Shown here one piece after another: positions 20,183-28,679 of a DNA stretch of 54,393 nucleotides. The notes beneath the pieces are model-generated. The model made no database searches and was not told the DNA's origin. It was given only the letters and a program-made list of their open reading frames with translations. The stretch is from the NCBI GenBank assembly GCA_028290465.1, contig JAQGJU010000017.1, positions 1 to 54,393 on the forward strand, read 5' to 3'. Position 1 is the first letter of the stretch; the number at the start of each line of letters is the position of its first letter. Both the position numbers and the translations under genes were made by a program. Origin of the DNA: Xanthobacteraceae bacterium. Lineage in GTDB: Bacteria > Pseudomonadota > Alphaproteobacteria > Rhizobiales > Xanthobacteraceae.

Positions 20183-20842
20183 TCAGTCGTACACATGCAA
20201 GCGTCCGTCATGCAGCACCAGACGGCGCGCATCGTACTGGTCCATCAGCGCGATATCGTGGGTGGCAATCACCACCGAAGTGCCCGACTTGTTCAACTCG
20301 ATGAACAGGCGCAGCAGCCGCTGCGCCAGGCTCGGATCGACATTGCCGGTCGGCTCGTCGGCGAGCAGCAATTGCGGCCGTGCGATCACCGCGCGCGCGA
20401 TCGCGGCGCGTTGCTTCTCGCCGCCCGACAGTACCGGCGGCAGCGCCCACATCCGCTCGCCAAGCCCGACCCAATGCAACAGCTCGACGACCTCGTCGCG
20501 ATACGTCGCCTCTTCCCGGCCCATCACGCGGAACGGCAGCGCGACGTTCTCATAAGTGGTCATGTGATCGAGCAGGCGGAAATCCTGGAACACGATGCCG
20601 ATGCGCCGGCGCAGCGTGGCGAGCGCATCCTTGCCCAGCACCCCGATGTCGTGGCCGAACAAAGTGACGATGCCACGGGTCGGCTTCAGCGACAGGAACA
20701 GCAGACGCAGCAGCGAGGTCTTGCCGGCGCCCGACGGGCCGGTCAGGAACTGGAACGAGTGCGGCTCGATGCGGAAATTGAGATCCCGCAGCACCTCGGG
20801 CCCGAGACCATAGCGCAAGCCCACATTTTCAAATCGGACCAC
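20183..20842 (-). CDS. ftsE: Cell division ATP-binding protein FtsE
   Basis: ABC-type ATPase with Walker A GPSGAGKT (35-42), the Q-loop FQD, signature LSGGEKQR (138-145) and Walker B LLLADEP (158-164) followed by GNVDP. A GTG start at 20842 gives 219 residues, the normal FtsE length, with GGAGAG just upstream. Longer in-frame starts would add 37 non-family residues. Forms an operon with ftsX. Confidence 0.95.
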   Translation of the reverse strand: MVRFENVGLRYGLGPEVLRDLNFRIEPHSFQFLTGPSGAGKTSLLRLLFLSLKPTRGIVTLFGHDIGVLGKDALATLRRRIGIVFQDFRLLDHMTTYENVALPFRVMGREEATYRDEVVELLHWVGLGERMWALPPVLSGGEKQRAAIARAVIARPQLLLADEPTGNVDPSLAQRLLRLFIELNKSGTSVVIATHDIALMDQYDARRLVLHDGRLHVYD

Positions 20843-20886
20843 GCCGCTCTCCAGCCCTCCAAAACGCGAGGCCGCATGCCTAAAGC

Positions 20887-20927
20887 ATTGTCCGGCGAGG
20901 TGGTATCGGGTTCGCCGGCCGAACAAT
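20887..20927. repeat. GTGG-core palindrome upstream of ftsE
   Basis: The stem ATTGT-CCGGCGA pairs with TCGCCGG-ACAAT around the centre GGTGGTATCGGG. It resembles the palindrome at 28269-28308 closely. It lies 45 bases upstream of the ftsE start, probably within its leader or promoter. Confidence 0.7.
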
Positions 20928-21085
20928 CGATTCGCGTTTTTAAGGATTACCACGCCGGGACCAGCGATGTCCGCCGGACAGGGCGGTAATAGGTGCCCGA
21001 CGGGGGCGTTTTCATGGTTTCCGGTCCGTTAACGGACGGTTGTTAGGGTGCCTCGGGTTTTAGTCGACCGGTGCCGAATCGCCCC

Positions 21086-22054
21086 ATGCAGATTGCCTGC
21101 CCGAATTGCGCGACGACGTATGATGTCCCGGAAGCCGCCCTCGGCGCCGAGGGCCGCAGCGTCCGCTGTGCGCGATGCAAGAATACCTGGCTGGCGCGCA
21201 AGCCCGAGCTCGCCATGGCGAACGCCATGGACGAAGGTTTTGACGCGGCCCCGGATGCGCCAGCCGAGCCGACGGACGCGCCGCCCACCGCCGCCGAACC
21301 CGAATTCGACGAATGGGGGCTGCCGGTCGGCCAGAGCGATGAGCCGGACGCGGCCGAGGACGATGAGATGGCGGCCGCGATGGCGGCCGAGGCCGGCGTC
21401 CCGCCGGGCATGCTCAAGGTCCGCAAAGCCCCGCCCCTCGCGCCGGATACGCCCGAACTGCCTGAGCTGCCGGAAGGCGTCGTCACTGACGCCGCCGACT
21501 ACTATCGCCTGAAGCGCGCCGCGCTCGAGCAGGCGGCGGCCGAGGGGATCGAGAGTCTCGCGGCCGTGCGGTCGCGCCGGGAGGCCTCGCGTGTACGTCT
21601 GCGCTGGCCGCTCGACATGACCGGCACCGCCATCCTGCTGCTGGCCGTGGTGGCCTGCGGCCTGCTGGGCTGGCGGGCCAGCATCGTACGGCTGCTGCCG
21701 CAGACCGCCGCGTTCTATTCTACCTTCGGGCTCGGCGTGAATCTGCGCGGCCTCGCCTTCGAGAACATCAAGATTTCGCGTGCGCAGCACGACAATGTCG
21801 GCGTGCTGATCATCGAAGGCACCATCGTCAGCAAGGCGTCGAAACCGGTCGAGATTCCGCGCCTGCGCTTTGCGATCCGCAACGAACAGGGCCAGGAGGT
21901 TTATACCTGGACCGCGCTGCCGGCGCGCGCCATGCTGCCGCCGGGCGAAAGCCTGCCGTTCCGCAGCCGGCTGTCCTCGCCGCCGCCCGACACCAGTGCC
22001 GTGCTGGTGCGGTTCTTTCATCACCGCGACATCGTGACGGCCGGAACCCAGTAA
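21086..22054 (+). CDS. MJ0042-type zinc-ribbon protein with DUF3426-like domain
   Basis: The N-terminus carries CPNC and CARC (C-x2-C pairs about 24 residues apart), a zinc ribbon of the MJ0042 family. An acidic, Pro/Ala-rich linker follows (about 50-140), then one membrane segment (GTAILLLAVVACGLLGW) and a C-terminal DUF3426-like domain. The ATG at 21086 puts the zinc ribbon at the very N-terminus as in relatives; a GTG 15 bases earlier is possible. The cpdR start follows 2 bases after the stop, so they form an operon. Function unknown. Confidence 0.85.
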   Translation: MQIACPNCATTYDVPEAALGAEGRSVRCARCKNTWLARKPELAMANAMDEGFDAAPDAPAEPTDAPPTAAEPEFDEWGLPVGQSDEPDAAEDDEMAAAMAAEAGVPPGMLKVRKAPPLAPDTPELPELPEGVVTDAADYYRLKRAALEQAAAEGIESLAAVRSRREASRVRLRWPLDMTGTAILLLAVVACGLLGWRASIVRLLPQTAAFYSTFGLGVNLRGLAFENIKISRAQHDNVGVLIIEGTIVSKASKPVEIPRLRFAIRNEQGQEVYTWTALPARAMLPPGESLPFRSRLSSPPPDTSAVLVRFFHHRDIVTAGTQ

Positions 22055-22056
22055 TC

Positions 22057-22434
22057 ATGGCTCGCATTCTGATCGCCGAGGACGAGGAATCGCTGCGCAT
22101 CCTATGCGCGCGCGGCCTGACGTCCGAAGGACACGAGGTGCGCACCGCGCAGGACGGCGCCGAGGCGCTCGACATCATCACGCGCGAGGCCGGCAATTTC
22201 GATCTGCTGCTGACCGACATCAAGATGCCGGTAATGGACGGCATCGCGCTCGCTTTGGCGACGGCGCGCGACTATCCGGACATGGTGATCCTGCTGATGA
22301 CCGGCTATGCCGACCAGCGCGAACGCGCCCACGGCCTCGACGCGCTGATCCACGACGTGCTGACCAAGCCGTTCACGCTGGCGGATTTCAAGCTGGCCGT
22401 AAAAGGCGCGCTGGCGGCGACGACCCGGAAATAG
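22057..22434 (+). CDS. cpdR: CpdR-like single-domain response regulator
   Basis: A 125-residue receiver domain with no output domain. The phosphorylation site is D54 (LLLTDIKMP), the acidic pocket is E8-D9, and VLTKPFTLADF holds the conserved Lys. In Caulobacter, CpdR controls ClpXP placement and proteolysis of cell-cycle regulators depending on its phosphorylation. The signature HGLDALIHDVLTKPFTL matches CpdR proteins. The zinc-ribbon gene lies immediately upstream. Confidence 0.9.
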   Translation: MARILIAEDEESLRILCARGLTSEGHEVRTAQDGAEALDIITREAGNFDLLLTDIKMPVMDGIALALATARDYPDMVILLMTGYADQRERAHGLDALIHDVLTKPFTLADFKLAVKGALAATTRK

Positions 22435-22511
22435 GATCACGCAGCGACCGGTTAAGACGGTCGCTATTCGGTGCCTTCGCCGGCACCAACTATGGGCCGG
22501 CTTTGTTTGAT

Positions 22512-22578
22512 CATGATCTTTTCCGAAAACCGGTTCCCGCTCCGGATCAAGTCCGGGGCACGCTTTTTCGGGATCATG
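22512..22578. repeat. Palindromic CATGATC element with inner CCGGATCAAGTCCGG stem
   Basis: The outer arms CATGATC and GATCATG enclose TTTTCCGAAAACCGGTT and TTTTTCGGG, with an inserted small hairpin (CTCCGGATCAAGTCCGGGG). It is an interrupted version of the compact palindrome at 44369-44417. It lies between the convergent cpdR and DUF4175 genes, two bases from the latter's stop codon. Confidence 0.8.
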
Positions 22579-22580
22579 CT

Positions 22581-25145
22581 CTAAAAGCCCTTCAACAGCC
22601 GCTCGATGTAATCGAGTTCGAACTGCGGCCGCGATGGCTCTCCGAAGCGCTTGCGCAATTCTTCAAGCACCCGGCGGGCGCGCTGCACATCGATCTCGCC
22701 CGGCACCTGGACGGTGCTGTCATCGTAGTCGCGACCGCGCAGCGGCCGGCCGAGCGGATCGGTCTCCCCTTGGGCGCGCGATTGGGGATTGCGGCCGGGC
22801 TGGCCGGGGCCTTGACCCGGACCCTGCCCCATCTGCTGCTGCATCGACTGGGCGAGGCCCTGCGCGCCCTTGCGCATCGCCTCCAGGGCCTTGCCCTGCG
22901 AATCGACGGCGCCGTCGGAATTGCCGTCGCCAAGCTGGCCCTCGGCGTTGCCCATCTGGTCGCCGGCGCGGCCGAGTTCGCCCATCTCGTTGCCCTGGCC
23001 GGGCTGTTGACCCTGACCCGGTTGCTGGCCTTCGCCGGGCTGCTGGCCGAGACCACGCTTTTTCAGTTCCTCGAGCAGCTTGCTCAGCCGGTCCTTCAGC
23101 GCCTGCTGGTCCTGGCGCAGTTCGTCCATCGACTTGTCGCCCTGCTGGCCTTGGCGGCCCTGCTGACCCGGTTGGCGCTGCTGGCGGCGCTGGTCCTGGC
23201 CTTGCTGGAAGGTCTTGTCGCGCAACTGCTGCTGCTTGCGGATCATGTCGCCGAGTTCGTCGAGCGCCGACATCATGTCGTCGTCCTCGCCGCCCTGCTG
23301 CTGGCCCGGCCGCGCCATCTGCAGATTGTCCAGCATCGCGCGCAGCTCTTCGAGCAGCCGCTTCGCGGCCTCCTTGGCGCCGGACCGCGACAGGTTTTCC
23401 AACCGGTCGATCATGCTCTTGAGATCCTGCGGCCGCAGCATCTTGGTATTGCGGTCCAGCGGCCGGGCGAGCTGCTGCGGATTCTTGCGCATCTCCTCGG
23501 CCAGGGCCTGCATGAACTTGTCGAGCGCGGCCCGCAGGTCGTCGGTGAGCTTTTTGATCTCCTCGTCGGAGGCGCCGCGTTCCAGCGCCTGACGCAAAGC
23601 ATCCTGCGCGTCGCGCAGCGCCTTCTCGCTGTCGGAAACGTTGCCGTCCTCGATATTGACAGCCATCTGCCACAGCCGCGCGACCACGTCGCGCAGCGCA
23701 TCGTCGGACTTGGCCCGCACCAGGCTCCAATAGATCGAGCGCAAGCCGAGATAGATGCCGGGCTCCGGGATGAACTTCTCCGGCGCGATCGACAACCCGT
23801 CGAGCGCCGCCAGGACGCGCGGCCGCGCACCGGCATCGAGCGCCAGATCGCGGCGCTGTTCGATCAGGGCACGGGCCAGCGGCTTGCCGAACGGGCGCTC
23901 CGGCAGCCGGAACGCATGCGGCGCGCTTGAGCCCTCATTGCCGCCTTCGTCCTTGGCGACCAGCGTCATGGTCACGTCGGTGCCGGCGAACGGATGCTCG
24001 GTGAGATCCTTGGCGGTCTGGCCGACGCCGTTGCGGGCCCGTGACTGCGGCAGCACCAGCGGGAAATCCGGCGGGTCGTACAACGGGCGCGGTGCCGCCT
24101 TGGGCCGGCCGGATGCCGGCGCAGAGGCGTTAGCGCTGGCGTCGGCGCTGGGTTGGGCGGCGAACGTCGCCTTGGCTTCGGTGACGCCGTAATCGTCCTC
24201 GATCTTGTAGGATAGTAGCAATGTCCCACGTGCTTGCGGCTCGGGATCCTTGGCAAGCGCGATGCTCGGCGCCTTGTCCGGGATCGCGGCGAAGCTCCAG
24301 GTCAGATCGCGACCGGCGCCGCGCAGCGTGACGTTGCCGGCGGTCGCGATGTTGAAGCGAAACTCCTCGCTGCCGGCCGGCGCCGCGACGGCGTCGGTGT
24401 TCTTGCTGATGCCGCCGCTGGCGACCACCTCGAGCCGGACGTCGCCGGTGGAACGGATGACCAGCGTGCTGCCGGCCGGGACCGACAGATTGGTTGCGGT
24501 CGCGGGCGGTTCGCCGGCCCGGACGCCCGGCAGGATTACCGGCGCGCGTCCCGTATAGGGCGGCGGCGTCACCCAGGCATCGACCCGGAAGTTGGCCGGC
24601 GTGACCACGCCGGTCCAGTCGAACGCGGACGCGACGCGCCGACCGCGCTCGCCGCCGGCCGCGAAGAACGTCGCGACCACCATAAGCAGCACCAGCGCGC
24701 GCACCGCCATCGGATCGCGCACGGCAAGCCGCGGCGCCGGGCGGCCGGCCTTGAGATCCTGCACGCTGCGCAGCGCGCGCTCGACATGGGCGCGCCACAG
24801 CGCCACCGAGCCGGCGTCGGTCACCGGCGTCGCGACCGCGTCGGCGATCGCGGTGGCCGGGCGATGCGCCAGCCCGCTGTGCCGATCGAGACGGCGCAGG
24901 CCATCGGCGGTGGTCGGAAGCCGAAGTCGGAACAGCGGCACCAGCGACAATGCGACCAGGACCGCGAAGCCGAACAGGCCGATGGCGCGGCCAAGCGGTG
25001 GCAACCAGAGCCACAGCCCGAGCCAGGATACCGCCAGGAACAAGCCGATGGCGGTGGCGAGGCTGGCCAGTGCCGGCCACAAGCGCTCCCAGTACAGGGT
25101 CATCCGGGCCCGGCCCAGCGCGCGTTCCAGCACCGTAGCAGCCAT
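22581..25145 (-). CDS. DUF4175 (TIGR02302-type) membrane protein
   Basis: An 854-residue protein. Two membrane segments lie near the N-terminus and a third near residue 155. The periplasmic middle contains WVTPPPYTGRAPVILPG. A helical, Gln/Gly-rich C-terminal part follows, with GQQPGEGQQPGQGQQ-type low complexity (about 650-800). This matches the alphaproteobacterial DUF4175 family of unknown function. I chose the ATG at 25145 because AGGA lies 5 bases upstream; an ATG at 25187 and a start at 25259 are in frame but weaker. Confidence 0.88.
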   Translation of the reverse strand: MAATVLERALGRARMTLYWERLWPALASLATAIGLFLAVSWLGLWLWLPPLGRAIGLFGFAVLVALSLVPLFRLRLPTTADGLRRLDRHSGLAHRPATAIADAVATPVTDAGSVALWRAHVERALRSVQDLKAGRPAPRLAVRDPMAVRALVLLMVVATFFAAGGERGRRVASAFDWTGVVTPANFRVDAWVTPPPYTGRAPVILPGVRAGEPPATATNLSVPAGSTLVIRSTGDVRLEVVASGGISKNTDAVAAPAGSEEFRFNIATAGNVTLRGAGRDLTWSFAAIPDKAPSIALAKDPEPQARGTLLLSYKIEDDYGVTEAKATFAAQPSADASANASAPASGRPKAAPRPLYDPPDFPLVLPQSRARNGVGQTAKDLTEHPFAGTDVTMTLVAKDEGGNEGSSAPHAFRLPERPFGKPLARALIEQRRDLALDAGARPRVLAALDGLSIAPEKFIPEPGIYLGLRSIYWSLVRAKSDDALRDVVARLWQMAVNIEDGNVSDSEKALRDAQDALRQALERGASDEEIKKLTDDLRAALDKFMQALAEEMRKNPQQLARPLDRNTKMLRPQDLKSMIDRLENLSRSGAKEAAKRLLEELRAMLDNLQMARPGQQQGGEDDDMMSALDELGDMIRKQQQLRDKTFQQGQDQRRQQRQPGQQGRQGQQGDKSMDELRQDQQALKDRLSKLLEELKKRGLGQQPGEGQQPGQGQQPGQGNEMGELGRAGDQMGNAEGQLGDGNSDGAVDSQGKALEAMRKGAQGLAQSMQQQMGQGPGQGPGQPGRNPQSRAQGETDPLGRPLRGRDYDDSTVQVPGEIDVQRARRVLEELRKRFGEPSRPQFELDYIERLLKGF

Positions 25146-25503
25146 ATATTCCTGGCGCCGTCCCGGCTCTTCAGGCCCATCCACCATACGGTCAGTCACT
25201 GGATTTCTGTCTCCCGTGGCGGACGCGGTCCGCATTGACCCGGAATCAACCGATAACACTCTAGCATGGTGGCGGGTTCGCGGCAGCGCACCCCGCGCAT
25301 TCGTGATATTCGCCGGCGATCATCACCTGCGGCAAAATGGCCGTCAAATGACCCCCAACGGGGCCGCGAAGGCTTCGCGGGAGCCATCCTCCGGTACCTT
25401 AGGGTGTCCCGAAAACAGCCGGGACCGCCCGATGGGCGGCCCCGCGATCAACCAATGGCGCGCCCGAAAGCGCTGTCGAAAACGACCTGCCAGGATCGCG
25501 CGC

Positions 25504-26322
25504 TCAATATTTGGCAACGATCGGATCGTCGGTGCCGAGCTTGTAGTTGATGCCGACCCGAAGAATGTGATCGTGCAGTCTGACCGTGGTGTCGGAGCCG
25601 GTGCCGGCCAGGAAGGTGTGCGAGCCGAAATCGAGGTAGAGATACTCGGCCTTGACGGTCCAGCGGTCGCTGAGCGCGGTCTCGACACCGCCGCCGAGCG
25701 CAAAGCCGACGCGCGTGGCGCTGTCCGACAGGCTGGCCGCCACCGAGGTGGTGACATTGGCCGGCAGGCCGACATAGTCGGTGACCAGCGTCGTGGTATT
25801 GGAGAATTTGACGTGGCCGAGCGCCAGGCCGCCGGTGCCGTAGAACAACCAGTTGTTCGCCGTCACGCCGACCCGGCCGCGCAATGTGGCGAACCAAGGC
25901 AGCGCCCATTCATTGGCGACGTTCTGGCTGAGAGTGACGACGCCGCCGCCGACCGGGACCGAGCCCAACACCATCGAACGCTCGAGGCTGTCCTTCTCGC
26001 CGGTGATCTGGGCGTCGGCCTCGATGCCGACCAGCCACGAACCGGTCTGCCAGTTGCGACCGACCTGGATGCCGCCGAGCCAGCCGTCCACCTTGGGGGC
26101 GAAGCCGGAACCGGCGCCGGTGTTGAAAAGGTCCGCGGTGCTGGTGCTGTTGAAGCGACCCCAGCTGTAGCCTCCGTTCGCGCCGATATAGCTGCCATTC
26201 CAATTATACGGCGCGGCCGCCTTGTAGACCGGCGCCTTGTAGACTGGCGCGGCCGGAAGATCGGCCGCCATGGCCGGGGCGACGGTGAGCAGCGCGGCGA
26301 CGGTCATCAGCCAGAGCTTCAT
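25504..26322 (-). CDS. Outer-membrane beta-barrel protein (Omp25/RopB-like)
   Basis: The signal peptide MKLWLMTVAALLTVAPAMA is followed by the Rhizobiales hallmark ADLPAAPVYKAPVYKAA and then NWNGSYIGANGGYSWG, typical of the porin-like OmpA-barrel family (Omp25/Omp31, RopB). The C-terminus (LRVGINYKLG) is a final beta strand. It has 272 residues. AGGA lies 8-9 bases before the ATG. Predicted to be a major surface protein; no solute specificity can be read. Confidence 0.92.
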   Translation of the reverse strand: MKLWLMTVAALLTVAPAMAADLPAAPVYKAPVYKAAAPYNWNGSYIGANGGYSWGRFNSTSTADLFNTGAGSGFAPKVDGWLGGIQVGRNWQTGSWLVGIEADAQITGEKDSLERSMVLGSVPVGGGVVTLSQNVANEWALPWFATLRGRVGVTANNWLFYGTGGLALGHVKFSNTTTLVTDYVGLPANVTTSVAASLSDSATRVGFALGGGVETALSDRWTVKAEYLYLDFGSHTFLAGTGSDTTVRLHDHILRVGINYKLGTDDPIVAKY

Positions 26323-26551
26323 CGTGTTTTTCCTGAAAATGAGACACGGCCGATTCGGTGGCGCCGCGATCGGCCGTGCGTGGCAAAAACCAGGATTTAA
26401 ATTAGCCGGGTTCCGGGCGGGCATCTTGGCGCCGCGGGAAGCCGAATAGGGGCAGCGAGAACAATCAGCAGGTTTTTGGCCGGTGTTGCCGGAGGGAGAC
26501 AGAATTCGGCAACGCCGCGCCTGCGCCCTCAACCGGAAGCCCTTAAAAGCA

Positions 26552-26577
26552 AAAAGGCCGCCCGAAGGCGGCCTTTT
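26552..26577 (-). terminator. Intrinsic terminator, bidirectional shape
   Basis: An 11-bp stem AAAAGGCCGCC/GGCGGCCTTTT with a CGAA tetraloop. On the minus strand it follows the small secreted protein gene by about 30 bases and isolates it from the outer-membrane gene. Confidence 0.9.
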
Positions 26578-26607
26578 CTCAATTTTTGGCAAAACTCAGT
26601 ACGAGTT

Positions 26608-26862
26608 TCAGTACGAGTTATAGTGCCGACGCGCCGGCGGCCGGCAGTGGCCATCGCGCCACGTCCAGCCGTCTTCGCAATGCTGCCGGACCACGATCTC
26701 GACGCAGCGGCCGTGCTGCACACGAAAGCCGTGCGGGCATTCCACTCGCTCACGATATTCCTGGCGCTCGTGGCGTGGCTGTTCGTAATACTGAGCGAAC
26801 GCCACGCTGCTGGTCGTCAGAGCCGCTCCCGCCACGAAGGCGAGGACTGCGAGCTTTTTCAT
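26608..26862 (-). CDS. Small secreted protein with a duplicated 12-residue Cys motif
   Basis: An 84-residue product. A signal peptide (MKKLAVLAFVAGAALTTSSV, cut after AFA) precedes a mature part of about 61 residues. It holds two tandem units of the same pattern, C-x2-G-(F/W)-x4-G-x-C: CPHGFRVQHGRC and CEDGWTWRDGHC. Four Cys suggest two small disulfide loops. GGAGGG lies at good distance before the ATG, so expression is likely. It has its own terminator. I do not recognise a named family. Confidence 0.8.
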   Translation of the reverse strand: MKKLAVLAFVAGAALTTSSVAFAQYYEQPRHERQEYRERVECPHGFRVQHGRCVEIVVRQHCEDGWTWRDGHCRPPARRHYNSY

Positions 26863-26982
26863 TAGAGAGCCCTCCAAAGGCTGATGGACGAATTGTCGCA
26901 CCAAGCAGGTACCATGTTAAACTGTCAATGTTCGACGGAACATTGGGTTAAGCCACTTCGACACCCATCCACCGAAGGTAAC

Positions 26983-28248
26983 TTACATCCAGTCGGGCAT
27001 CCGGTCGAGGGCGATTAGCGCCTCAGCGTTAAGACGCGGCCGGACCAGCGCCCACTGGGCATCCCGCACCAACACTTCGGGCACCAGGGCGCGGGTGTTG
27101 TAGGTGCCGGCCTGCACCGCCCCATAGGCCCCCGCCGTCATCACAGCCAGCAAATCGCCCGCTTTTGGCTCGACCAGATCGCGGTCGAGCGCCAGATAAT
27201 CGCCGGTTTCGCACACCGGCCCGACGACATCGGCCTTGATCCGCCAGGCGCCAGCGACCGGTTCGCGCACCGGCCAGATCTCGTGATGCGCCTCATACAG
27301 CGTCGGGCGGATCAGATCGTTCATGCCGGCGTCGACGATCACGAAGGTCTTGGCCTCACCGTGCTTCACGTACAGCACCCGCGTCATCAAAATTCCGGCA
27401 TTGCCGACGATCAGCCGGCCCGGCTCGAAGATGAGCCGGCAGCCGAGGTCGCGTGTCGCGCGCTTGACGACCGCCGCATAGGCGTCCGGGTGCGGCGGCG
27501 GCGCGTCGTCGTCCCGGTACGGGATGCCGAGCCCGCCACCAAGATCGACATGCGAGATGACATGGCCGTCGGCCCGCAGCGTGCGCACGAATCCGGACAG
27601 CAGCACGAAGGCATCTTCGAAAGGCGTGAGATCGGTGATCTGGCTGCCGATATGCATGTCGACGCCGGCAACCTTCAGACCGGGCAGTTTGGCCGCATGG
27701 GCGTAGACGTCGCGGGCGCGGCTGATCGGGATGCCGAATTTATTCTCGGCCTTGCCGGTCGCGATCTTAGCGTGGGTCTTGGCGTCAACGTCCGGATTGA
27801 CCCGGATCGAGATGTCGACCCGGCGCCCCTTAGCGGTCGCGATCGACGACAGCAGTTCGAGTTCGGGCTCGGATTCGACATTAACGCACAGAATGCCGGT
27901 ATCGACCGCCAGCGCGAGTTCGTGCCCGGTCTTGCCGACGCCGGAAAACATGATCTTGTCGGCCGGAATACCGGCCGCCAGCGCGCGCTTCAATTCGCCT
28001 TCCGACACCACGTCGGCGCCGCAGCCGAGCCGCGCCAAGGTCGCGATCACGGCCTGGTTGGAGTTCGCCTTCATGGCGTAGCAGACCAGGGCGTCGACAT
28101 CGGCGAACGCCCCGGCGAACACCTTGTAGTGGCGCTCCAGGGTGGCCGACGCATAGCAATAGAACGGGGTGCCGACCGTTTCGGCCAGATCGGCGAGGTT
28201 CACCGCTTCGGCGTGCAGCACGCCGTCGCGAAAGCTGAAATGATGCAT
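26983..28248 (-). CDS. lysA: Diaminopimelate decarboxylase
   Basis: PLP enzyme converting meso-diaminopimelate to lysine. The PLP lysine is K60 in CYAMKANSN, HIGSQI and GGGLGIPY lie in the barrel, and GPVCETGD holds the active-site Cys contributed across the dimer. Length (421 residues) is normal. It follows argH and lptM in the same direction, an arrangement common in Rhizobiales, with palindromic elements in the lptM-lysA gap. Confidence 0.96.
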   Translation of the reverse strand: MHHFSFRDGVLHAEAVNLADLAETVGTPFYCYASATLERHYKVFAGAFADVDALVCYAMKANSNQAVIATLARLGCGADVVSEGELKRALAAGIPADKIMFSGVGKTGHELALAVDTGILCVNVESEPELELLSSIATAKGRRVDISIRVNPDVDAKTHAKIATGKAENKFGIPISRARDVYAHAAKLPGLKVAGVDMHIGSQITDLTPFEDAFVLLSGFVRTLRADGHVISHVDLGGGLGIPYRDDDAPPPHPDAYAAVVKRATRDLGCRLIFEPGRLIVGNAGILMTRVLYVKHGEAKTFVIVDAGMNDLIRPTLYEAHHEIWPVREPVAGAWRIKADVVGPVCETGDYLALDRDLVEPKAGDLLAVMTAGAYGAVQAGTYNTRALVPEVLVRDAQWALVRPRLNAEALIALDRMPDWM

Positions 28249-28268
28249 GGTGGGCTCAGGTTCAGAGC

Positions 28269-28308
28269 ATTGTCAGGCGAAGTGGCATCCGGTTCGCCGT
28301 CCAACAAT
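28269..28308. repeat. GTGG-core palindrome between lptM and lysA
   Basis: The arms ATTGTCAGGCGA and TCGCCGTCCAACAAT pair imperfectly around AGTGGCATCCGG. It belongs to the same superfamily as 20887-20927 and lies 21 bases before the lysA start. Confidence 0.7.
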
Positions 28309-28328
28309 ACGACGTCACAAGGAATCTG

Positions 28329-28364
28329 GAATCTGATCCGCCTCAATCTAAGCGGATCAGATTC
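28329..28364. terminator. Strong hairpin at the lptM stop codon
   Basis: A 13-bp perfect stem (GAATCTGATCCGC/GCGGATCAGATTC) with a 10-base loop starts at the last base of the lptM stop. There is no T-run, so it may protect the mRNA 3' end or pause transcription rather than terminate it. Confidence 0.6.
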
Positions 28365-28636
28365 TAGTCGAGCAGCCAGTCGAGGAAGAAGCGCTGCTGC
28401 TTGCCGCGCGGCGCGACCGGCCGGCCCTGCTCGTCGAAGCTGTCGGCCGGGGTCGCCGCGACGGGTTGACCGTCCGGGCCGAGCGCGGGCGGCGCGATCG
28501 AGGCCGATGGCGGCACCTCCAGCGGGCCTTTGCGGCCGCAGCCGGCGAGCCCAACCGAACCGGCGAGCACGACACAAAGGAACAGGCGGGCAAACAGGCG
28601 GTTAGCGGCAAAAATCACGTCGCGGGCTCCATGCAT
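28364..28636 (-). CDS. lptM: LptM-like small lipoprotein
   Basis: A 90-residue lipoprotein with the lipobox LAGC (Cys33) followed at once by GRKGPLE, the hallmark of LptM/YifL, which assists maturation of the LPS translocon LptDE. The rest is Pro/Ala-rich and disordered. It lies between argH and lysA, as lptM-like genes often lie next to lysA. The start at 28636 gives a normal signal peptide; upstream in-frame starts run back into argH. Confidence 0.82.
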   Translation of the reverse strand: MHGARDVIFAANRLFARLFLCVVLAGSVGLAGCGRKGPLEVPPSASIAPPALGPDGQPVAATPADSFDEQGRPVAPRGKQQRFFLDWLLD

Positions 28637-28679
28637 TCGGGCGCACCATAGCAGATCGGCAGGGCCAGGCGAGAGGCCG

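Noticed and set aside
22104-23930. 608-codon plus-strand frame over the DUF4175 gene
   Set aside because: It starts inside cpdR in another frame and runs antisense to a recognisable membrane protein. Its Leu/Ala-rich translation is the mirror of Gln/Gly-rich codons.
26923-26928. TTGACA -35 box for the small Cys-repeat protein gene
   Set aside because: The hexamer is perfect on the minus strand, but I found no acceptable -10 at 16-18 bases.
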